Assembly (NCBI GenBank): GCA_009763385.1
Contig: CM019827.1
Location: 96,818,177 to 96,882,176 of the forward strand
Source of the DNA: Coix lacryma-jobi var. lacryma-jobi
Taxonomy: Eukaryota; Streptophyta; Magnoliopsida; Poales; Poaceae
DNA: 64,000 nucleotides
Direction of reading: 5' to 3'
Shown: positions 57,501 through 64,000 of the stretch, piece after piece
Layout: every line of letters starts with the position of its first letter
Numbering within the stretch: position 1 is the first letter of the stretch
Position numbers and translations under genes: made by a program
Notes under the pieces: model-generated
The model's input: only the letters and a program-made list of their open reading frames with translations
Databases searched by the model: none
What the model was told of the DNA's origin: nothing

Positions 57501-60500
57501 CACCTTCGTCGCGGGCATCCCTTCCCTTCCTTTTTGCAGGCCCGCAATGATCTTCTCCTTGAAGAGCTCACCATGGAGGCGACTGCGCCGGCTACTGTTC
57601 TTCATGTCGGGGCTGCAGCCCCCTCCAGCGGCACGAGGCCGCAGTCTGCTCCTCCAGCATCTCCAGCCGCGCCTCCACAGCAGCGGCCGCCGGGTCAGCA
57701 ACAGCCCTCCAACGGTGGGGGGGGGGGGGGGGGGGGGGGGGGGGCAAGCGCTCCCGGCGCGGCAAGCGCGGTGGTGGTGGCCGTGGCCAAGTGGCCAACA
57801 GTGGGCAGCAATCGGCGCCTTGGCCTAATCTTCATCAACCATGGACCGGGTCCATCAACATGTGGCCTGGACCCCGGCCATCGACGCTCCCGCACCCTCA
57901 CGCTCTCCTCGCCGGCGTGCAGCAGCCTCCAGTCGGACAGCAGATGCCTCATGCACTGCTGGCCGGCGCACAGCAGGGCTGGGGTGTCCACCCAGGCATG
58001 CAGCAGTGGGCACTGCCCCCAACGGGCCTCTACAGCCCAGCTGTTGGCGCCCCAGGCTGGGATGCGGCGAGCTTGGCTGCCAACTTCCAAACGATGTCGC
58101 TGCAGCAGCCCCCATCCAGCAACTGGTACTTCGACTCCGGCACCTCCAACCATATGACTTCTGATGCTGGTACAGTCACTGCTCCCTTCACTCCACCTTC
58201 ATCATCACCATCCCATATTGTTGTCGGTAATGGGCACCTTCTTCCCGTTACTTCCACTGGCGTTACCAAGTTTCCCCATAACCTTCATCTTAATAATGTC
58301 CTTGTTTCTCCTGGCCTTATTAAGAATCTTATTTCGGTACGTCAGTTTACTTCCGATAACAATTGTTCTGTGGAGTTTGACCCTCTTGGCTGTTCTGTGA
58401 AGGATCTACATTCTCGGAGAGAGATCATCAGGTGTGACAGCTCCGGTCCCCTTTACCCACTACAGTTCCAGGAGCCTGCCTCTACTCTGATCGCCACTTC
58501 TAGTCCTTCGCTTTGGCACCAGCATCTTGGTCATCCCGGTCATGAAGTCTTGTCTAGGCTAGCACAATCGTCTGCCATTCCATGTAATAATAGTGCTAGT
58601 CAAACATTATGTCATGCTTGTCAGTTGGGGCGTCATACTCGTTTGCCATTTCATGTGTCCAATTCCAGAACCACTCATATTTTCCAATTAATACATTGTG
58701 ATTTGTGGACCTCGCCTATTCCAAGTGTTGCTGGATGCAAGTATTATCTTGTCGTTCTTGATGACTTTTCGCACTACCTCTGGACTTTTCCACTTCGGTT
58801 AAAGTCAGACACCTTTTCGACCCTGTCTAACTTCTTCGCATATGTTGCTACACAGTTCGGTGTCCCCATTCAGGGTATTCAGTGCGACAATGGACGCGAG
58901 TTCGACAATCATGCTTCTCGTGCCTTCTTCCTCTCTCACGGCGTGCAGCTACGCATGTCTTGTCCATACACCTCCTCCCAAAACGGTAAAGCTGAACGCA
59001 TTATTCGTACCATAAATAATGTTGTTCGCTCCCTCATGTTCCAGGCTAGTGTCCCTCCAGCCTATTGGGTCGAGGCCCTCTCCACCGCCACACTGCTCCT
59101 TAACATTCTCCCCACCAAGACACTCAATTTCTCCATCCCTCACATGGTACTATACGGGTCTCCACCCTCTTATGAGCATCTTCGTGTTTTTGGGTGCCGT
59201 TGCTATCCCAACCTTTCAGCCACCGCTCCCCACAAACTCGCCCCCCGTTCCTCCTTGTGTGTCTTTCTTGGCTATTCCCCTCATCACAAAGGCTACTGCT
59301 GTCTTGACCGGTCATCCAACCGGATCATCATATCCCGGCATGTCGTCTTTGATGAGACATCCTTTCCCTTCTCCGAGGATTCCGCTCGTCCTACACCCCA
59401 GGATTTCGAGTTCTTGGACTCTACTGACCCTGTGATGGCTCCACCAGTACCGTCATTTTTTATGCCTGCAGGTTCTCCCGGCGCCGCTGCTGCACAGCCA
59501 CGTGCGGCTGTGTTTCCAGGGAGCAACGCCCCATGGCTTGCTGCTGCTCCCCTGGCCCCTGGCGCGTCATCTACAGCAGGCCCGGCTGCAACAGCCGGTC
59601 ATGCACCACCAGCAGCTGGCTCCTCCATCAGCCAGCCGGCTGGTCTGGGCAGTCAGGCACGTGCCCCACCAGCTGCTGGCCCCTCCAGCAGCCAGCCGAC
59701 TGGTCCTCCACCCGGCTTCCAGTGCTGGGATGGGCAGGCTGCTACGGCGCCAGTCCCACCTGTTCGGCTGACATACAGCCGTCGCCCACGGCCTCCATCT
59801 GCAACTGCTCCACCACCACCGGCTGCTGCTGCTGTTCGCCTTCCACCTGGGGCGGTTCCCATCGTCCCTGTGGCCAATCAGCATGCCATGAGGACGCGTG
59901 GGAAAGCCGGTTTCCGACAGCCGGCGGCACTTCAGACGACCTCCCTGTCGCCGATCCCGCGGACGTATCGCGCCGCTCTTGCTGACCCCCATTGGCGTGC
60001 AGCTATGCAGGAGGAGTTCTCAGCTCTGCTTGCCAACCACACTTGGGATCTAGTTCCGCGACCACCGCGCTCCAATGTGGTGACTGGCAAGTGGGTCTTC
60101 AAACACAAGTTCAAGGCAGACGGTTCTCTCGAGCGCTACAAGGCGCGCTGGGTTCTTCGTGGATTCACCCAGCGCCCAGGCATTGACTACGATGAGACTT
60201 TCAGCCCTGTTGTGAAGCCCGCTACTGTTCGCACAGTTCTCTCGTTGGCTGTCTCACGCAGTTGGCCAGTTCATCAGCTTGATGTGAAAAATGCATTCCT
60301 CCATGGGACCCTCTCCGAGACAGTCTACTGCGCCCAGCCAGCAGGATTTGAGGACACCTCTCGCCCGGATTTTGTCTGCCGCTTGAATAGGTCCTTATAC
60401 GGACTGAAACAGGCGCCCCGTGCTTGGTATAGCAGGTTCGCCACGTTCCTTCTCAAGTTGGGCTTTGTTGAGGCCAAGTCGGACACGTCCTTATTTGTTT

Positions 60501-62115
60501 ATCGTCGGGGTTCTGAGACTGCATATCTCCTGCTGTATGTTGATGATATTGTGTTGACTGCTTCCTCAGCGGATCTGCGCCAGCGCATTATTGCAGCGCT
60601 ACAGCGGGAATTTTCTATGAAGGATTTGGGAGAACTCCATCATTTTCTGGGCATGCAGGTTCAGCGCACCAGCTGTGGTCTTTTCCTATCTCAACATCAG
60701 TATATGCTGGACATCTTAGATCGTGCTGGTATGGCAGATTGCAAGCCCTGCTCTACTCCGGTTGATATCAACCCGAAGCTCTCAGCTGATGGCAACCCCA
60801 TTGCAGATCCTACGGATTTTCGCAGCCTAGCAGGAGCTCTGCAGTATCTCACCTTCACACGGCCGGACATTGCTTATGCCGTGCAGCAAGTGTGTCTTCA
60901 TATGCATGATCCGCGAGAGCCTCACCTTGCAGCTTTGAAGCGCATATTGCGCTATGTTCGTGGCACTTTGGAGTTGGGGTTACACATTCGAGCCTCCAGT
61001 CAGCTTGATCTTGTTGTCTACTCCGATGCCGACTGGGCTGGCTGTCCTGACACTCGTAAGTCCACCTCGGGCTACGCCGTGTTTCTCGGTGACACTTTGA
61101 TTTCCTGGTCCTCCAAGCGCCAGAACACGGTCTCTCGCTCCAGTGCTGAAGCTGAGTATCGTGCGGTCGCCAATGCCGTCGCCGAAGCTTCTTGGTTGCG
61201 CCAGTTGTTGTCTGAGCTGCATACACCCCTGCGCCATGCCACATTGGTCTACTGCGACAATATCAGCACCGTGTACATGTCTTCCAACCCCGTTCAGCAT
61301 CAGCGTACCAAGCACATTGAGATTGATCTTCACTTCGTCCGAGAACGAGTGGCTCTTGGTGCTGTCCGCGTTCTTCACGTCCCGACGACGTCCCAGTTCG
61401 CCGACATTTTTACCAAAGGCTTGCCTACTGCTGTCTTCACGGAGTTTCGGTCCAGTCTCAACGTTCGACCCATCGATGTTGTGACTGCGGGGGCGTGTTA
61501 GAATATACATGTATATGTGTTGTGCGTGTATGGTGGGCATGTGCATGGTATAGCCGGCCAGCCCCTATATTTGGTTAGACTATATTTGGTTAGAGAGATA
61601 TGAGGAGATCTCTGTTGGTTCTGTTTCCATAAGCCACAATATCTCCTCTTCCCTATATATATGTACATAGGACTCTCCAATCAATCTAATCCAATATTCC
61701 ACGCAATCTCTATTGCTTTCACATACATAGCTTTTGCTATGCACTTAGTTATACACTATGTCTAGATACATAGTAAAGTAAAGTATCTATGAAAGCCAAA
61801 ACATCTTAAAACTTGGAACTGAGGGATTACTTGAATTGTACATAATAATCTGCATGCAACCAGTGTGTGCATCCGACTAATGCCCCAAAACAGAAATTCG
61901 ACCAATGGATTATACTATGCAAAACATGAACATAAGAATTCAAGTAACCAACCTCCTTTCACTGAGAAGATCAAAGAGTTTGCCACCATAAATTTCAAAG
62001 TAGCTGAGCCACAACTTGAAATGTTGATTTCGATACATAGGTTGATGTAAAAGACAAACCATATCATGTGCAGCTCTAAGAGGTAGGGGTTGCATTGTAT
62101 AGGTCTTGCCACTGC
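51593..62115 (-). CDS. Kinesin-13 (3' part, six exons; 5' exons beyond the right edge)
   Basis: Kinesin-13 proteins use ATP to depolymerise microtubule ends; plant members also act in Golgi and cell-shape control. Exons on the - strand: 62115-61953, 55426-55091, 54999-54781, 52705-52102, 52012-51950 and 51775-51593; all junctions keep frame with GT/AG introns. The first visible exon opens inside the P-loop (GSGKTYTM), followed by FKLWLSYFEIYGGKLFDLLS. Then come switch I (NEESSRSH), switch II (DLAGSE) and the motor end (SGSCEHTLNTLRYADR). A neck and Ser/Gln-rich region follows, then a conserved C-terminal coiled coil (REEMNLLAEVDQPGSLIDNY). About 522 residues are visible. The first visible intron is 6.5 kb because of a copia element. 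The 2.1-kb intron between exons 54999-54781 and 52705-52102 holds a LINE with a nested LTR element. Coding looks intact, so the gene may still work. Confidence 0.93.
52836..52865 (+). repeat. C19 then A11 homopolymer tract
   Basis: Nineteen C followed by eleven A inside the 3' part of the LINE; such tracts are prone to slippage and to sequencing error. Confidence 0.9.
53345..54532 (-). mobile_element. Small non-autonomous LTR element (TRIM-like) inside the LINE
   Basis: Flanked by AATCC at 53340-53344 and 54533-54537. The 5' LTR (minus orientation) is 54532-54403, 130 bp, TGTTAGAG...CCTTCA, followed directly by a TGGTATC primer site (54402-54396). Only 56 bp of the 3' LTR (53400-53345) are present; the rest was lost at the junction with internal sequence. 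The internal part of about 1 kb is GC-rich and encodes nothing recognisable; a 173-codon minus frame at 54140-53619 has no known domain. Total 1188 bp. Confidence 0.85.
54403..54532 (-). repeat. 5' LTR of the TRIM-like element
   Basis: 130 bp, TG...CA ends, about 53 of the first 56 bases at its CA end identical to the partial copy at 53345-53400. Confidence 0.85.
55800..56157. mobile_element. Stowaway-like MITE in a kinesin intron, with an inserted GATACG-rich segment
   Basis: Ends TCCCTTAGTCCCAAAATATAAG and its inverted partner near 56133-56157 (TCCCTCCATCCAAAATATAAG on the - strand) continue as inverted repeats through GTTTGTCCTAAGT. The segment at about 55875-55965 interrupts it with GGATACAGATACGCGTATC, the same word as the left end of the element at 29933. 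The flanking TA was not clean. Confidence 0.65.
56281..56506 (+). repeat. 5' LTR of the complete copia element
   Basis: 226 bp, TGTTAGAATAT...TTGCTTTCA, with a CTATATATATG promoter-like box at about 56439. Confidence 0.95.
56507..56520 (+). other. Primer binding site of the complete copia element
   Basis: TGGTATCACGAGTC directly follows the LTR; the first bases match the initiator tRNA-Met 3' end. Confidence 0.85.
56583..57744 (+). CDS. gag of the complete copia element, ending at a G28 tract
   Basis: ATG 56583 opens the polyprotein. It has an Ala-rich N-terminus with a long charged helix (ARADAARLAKEERERAAQAR). The UBN2-type capsid region follows (WLAIESQFRANRETRALHLD, then DITTYCRKLKGMADALRDLG). 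After a Pro/Gln-rich linker the frame enters 28 G residues at 57717-57744. Beyond it the gag phase runs on to 58157 as unrelated sequence, while the pol phase carries GKRSRRGKRGGGGRG and the protease, so pol lies in another phase. No CCHC zinc knuckle is visible in either phase; an Arg/Gly-rich segment takes its place. Confidence 0.85.
57717..57744 (+). repeat. G28 homopolymer at the gag-pol phase change
   Basis: An uninterrupted run of 28 G. The coding phase before the run differs from the phase after it. Confidence 0.95.
57745..61501 (+). CDS. pol of the complete copia element
   Basis: Open from the end of the G-tract to TAG 61499-61501; the first ATG in phase is 57791, but it is probably read as part of gag-pol. 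Domains in order: protease (WYFDSGTSNHMTSD), pre-integrase (LWHQHLGHPGHEVL), integrase core (IHCDLWTSPI and QCDNGREFDN, then a Glu in GKAERIIRTI), RT (LDVKNAFLHG and LLLYVDDIVLT, with both Asp residues), RNase H (RSSAEAEYRAVA, YCDNIS, ADIFTKGL). All key motifs are kept. The stop codon lies inside the 3' LTR (61496 onward), so the purine tract GCGGGGGCG before the LTR is coding. Confidence 0.95.
61496..61721 (+). repeat. 3' LTR of the complete copia element
   Basis: 226 bp, same sequence as 56281-56506. Its first six bases contain the pol stop codon. Confidence 0.95.
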
Positions 62116-62303
62116 CTGCACATGGAGATTCATAAGCCAAGCTACCAAGGAAACAATAAGAAATCAGGAGTAACAAACTATATATACAGGAATGGTCCTT
62201 ATCATAATTCACCAAGACTACCATATATATGTAACATCCAGCTGAGACATATAAACAGAAGACCTTGCTATTCAGACAATAGATACTTTGATAGTTGCAA
62301 CCT

Positions 62304-62460
62304 GTGGACCCCATTGTTTTTGAGGCGTTGTGGCGTCCTGTGGCGTTGGGGGTACGCCTGGACGCGCCCAGACGATATGGCGTAACTAAAACCTTGTGGC
62401 GTCTTGCGGCGCCTGGGTACGCCACAACGCCTAGGCGACGCCTCAAAAACAATGGTCCAC
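62304..62460. mobile_element. Palindromic MITE with CCATTGTTTTTGAGGCG ends
   Basis: About 157 bp. Left end GTGGACC then CCATTGTTTTTGAGGCGT; right end is the inverse with two bases fewer in the C-run. The interior is built from GGCGT/ACGCC words, so most of the element can fold on itself. No target duplication was identified. Confidence 0.75.
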
Positions 62461-62526
62461 CCCGTAGCGCGACTTCCCATGGCGTGTCCTCCCCAGTCGT
62501 CTGCGCAGACCATGCCGTTGCCACTA

Positions 62527-62630
62527 CCTCCTCTTCCACTTTAGGCAACGCCACCATGGCTTCCCATCACGTGAATCCCCTCCTCTTCCACTTTAGCCAA
62601 CGCCACCCATGGCTTCCCATCACGTGAATC
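62527..62630 (+). repeat. Tandem duplication, 52-bp period
   Basis: CCTCCTCTTCCACTTTAG and the rest of the unit recur from 62579 with two changes, including one extra C. Confidence 0.88.
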
Positions 62631-62853
62631 CTTGCTTCGACTAAGCCGCGACGCTCGGGACGGCGCTCCACTGCAGGTCACAGAGGTTGTAAGACCTGAT
62701 AGCCCCGGGCCCAACAACCGTAGGCACCACGCATGCACAGAGACTGGCAAGGTAGGGGAACCAAGCGGAGGCGAGAGCTCCTCCCTGGCGCGGCCCTTAC
62801 CCGGCGTAAGCTCCTCCCAAGTGCGACTCCTTCCCCCACGGAGAGATAGGAGA

Positions 62854-64000
62854 TGTTAGAGATATGTATATATGTTGTATTTTCCCTTTGGGACAAGGGT
62901 CCCTTTGCATATTGTGCATGTAACCTGTACATAGGGCAAAGCCCTCTTTCACTGAATGGATAAGCTACATTCCTAATATGGTATCCAGAGCCTGGTTGCG
63001 ATAGGGTTGGCCGACGGCTTCTTCCTGCCGTGCCGCCGCCGTCTCTTCGCTCTTCCTGTCGTGCGGACGCCGCTCCCCTTCTCTACGACCCGGCGACTCC
63101 TCTGCTTCGGCTCCGCCCTTTTCCTCTGCTGGGCGTGGACCTGCGGACCCGCGGGCGCGGACGTGCTGGCGCGCGGGCGCAACCTTCGCGGCCGGTGCGG
63201 ACGCGAGGCCTCCGCGCGGCCTCTACTTCGCGGTCAGCGGGCCTCTGCTACCGCACGGCCTCTGCTTCGCGGTTGGCGCGGACGCGGCGTGGCCTCCGCG
63301 CGGACTCTGCTTCTAAGGGCGCGACCGGCGCGGACGCGGCGCCCTCTTCCGATTGGTGCGGTGCGGCCTCCTCTGCTGCCTGGGCGCCTCCCCTTCGTGC
63401 GCCCTCAGTGCGGTGCGACCTCCTTTGCTGGCTGCTGTTCTGGGGCGCCTCCCCTCCGGCCTCCCCTTCGTGCGCAGCCTGGGTGCGGGCATCGCTTTCT
63501 TCCGTGACTCCTCCCGTCTCCTTCATCTCAAAAAAAAATAAAAAAAAAGACGGCATCTCCTCTGGTTCATTCCTCTGGTGGGGGTGCCCATGTCCCACGA
63601 TGTCCAGTGGTCTTCAATGGCACCAACTATCGTGATTGGGTTTCTCATATGAGGTGGCATATGCGCGGTCTTCGTCTGTGGGGGTTTATTAGTGGCGAGC
63701 TGCCGTGTCCAGTATTGCCTTCTCCGGTTCAGCTAGTGATCCCAACAGGAACTTCAGAGGCTGAGGAAAAGAAGTTATGAGAAGATTATGATGATGATTT
63801 AGCCTCTTATACGTCTCACTTTAGAGCCTATCGTGCATGGTTGGATGAAGATGCCCGTGCTGGGGCTGTTCTTGTTGCTAGTATGGATGAGCGTCTAGCT
63901 GCAGATGTTGTGCAACTAGATCATGCTTCTCAAATGTGGGCTTTCCTTCGTCAGCGCTACGAGCCATCCGGTCAATCCACCTATATTGCTGCTTTACGCC
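62854..64000 (+). mobile_element. 5' end of another Ty1/copia element, cut by the window edge
   Basis: LTR 62854-62978 (125 bp, TGTTAGAGATATG to TTCCTAATA), primer site TGGTATCCAGAGCC at 62979-62992, a GC-rich leader (63000-63530) with low-complexity frames on both strands, then gag. The LTR end CTAATA instead of CTAACA suggests a mutated terminal CA. It probably lies in the same kinesin intron. Confidence 0.85.
63604..64000 (+). pseudogene. gag of the right-edge copia element, with an in-frame stop
   Basis: The frame reads VVFNGTNYRDWVSHMRWHMR (copia gag N-terminal domain), then RAWLDEDARAGAVLVASMDE and MWAFLRQRYEPSGQST (UBN2 domain). TGA at 63778-63780 interrupts it. The start codon was not settled. 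The domain order is normal for copia gag. Confidence 0.85.

Larger units (their letters stand above)
56281..61721 (+). mobile_element. Complete Ty1/copia element with identical LTRs (Ale/Hopscotch-like size)
   Basis: 5441 bp, flanked by CATAC at 56276-56280 and 61722-61726. The two 226-bp LTRs (56281-56506 and 61496-61721) are identical by eye, so the insertion is very recent. It sits in a kinesin-13 intron in the opposite orientation to the gene. Gag and pol are open over their full length except for a phase change at a 28-G tract. The short LTRs and single polyprotein suggest the Ale/Retrofit lineage (inference). Confidence 0.97.

Noticed and set aside
63007..63635. Long frames in the leader of the right-edge copia element
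   Set aside because: Low-complexity, GC-rich, open on both strands; gag domains begin only near 63604.

Overview
The window is nuclear DNA of a grass, most likely a panicoid such as sorghum, sugarcane or Miscanthus. The evidence is the Ty3/gypsy and Ty1/copia families present, the Stowaway and Tourist MITEs, the GC-rich 5' exons and the dense arrays of CCGGACGC-type motifs; the species is inference. Only two host genes are well supported. One is a complete nine-exon ESD4/ULP1-type SUMO protease on the + strand (12469-19726, 497 codons plus stop). The other is the 3' part of a kinesin-13 gene on the - strand (51593-62115 and beyond the right edge). Nearly everything else is transposable elements, many nested.

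Layout. 1-6528 is the 3' part of a Sirevirus-like copia element: the end of pol, an 877-codon env-like frame broken by in-frame stops, a polypurine tract and a 1527-bp 3' LTR. 6529-8550 is a minus-oriented LTR of a second Sirevirus-like family. 8551-12468 is mostly unassigned and holds a decayed minus-strand gene fragment. 12469-19726 is the SUMO protease gene; its 4.6-kb first intron holds antisense exon-like fragments. 19727-24135 has small repeats, a 5'-truncated LINE with a 24-bp target duplication, and a MITE. 24136-28320 is a 4185-bp solo LTR with a perfect CTTTT duplication. 29143-31089 is a MULE with a 9-bp duplication that contains a Stowaway MITE and a second MULE-like insertion. About 31430-36812 is a truncated larger MULE-type element carrying a SWIM-type transposase tail, a plant-mobile-domain gene, two GRF zinc-finger genes and two arrays of GC-rich hairpins. 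36813-47839 is a minus-strand Tekay/Del-like chromovirus, broken in gag, RT and integrase, with an accessory ORF. 47840-49942 is a decayed copia tail with an LTR. 51593-62115 is the kinesin gene; its introns hold a LINE that contains a small LTR element, a MITE and a complete copia element with identical LTRs. 62304-64000 holds a palindromic MITE and the start of another copia element.

The most unusual item is the accessory ORF of the chromovirus (43034-43642, minus). Its first 22 residues closely match the histone H3 tail (14 of 21 H3 positions identical with one gap, keeping the ARKS motif around K9). A coiled coil and a strongly acidic tail follow. The same element encodes a chromodomain at the end of its integrase, so one element family carries both an H3-tail-like peptide and a methyl-lysine-reader fold. 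A second notable pattern is two four-unit arrays of about 30-bp GC-rich palindromes, each upstream of a GRF zinc-finger gene in the MULE-type element.

The two host genes appear to remain readable despite heavy insertion: all visible splice junctions of both keep frame and catalytic motifs. The transposable elements do not form pathways with them; what links them is insertion order, given by target duplications and interrupted frames.
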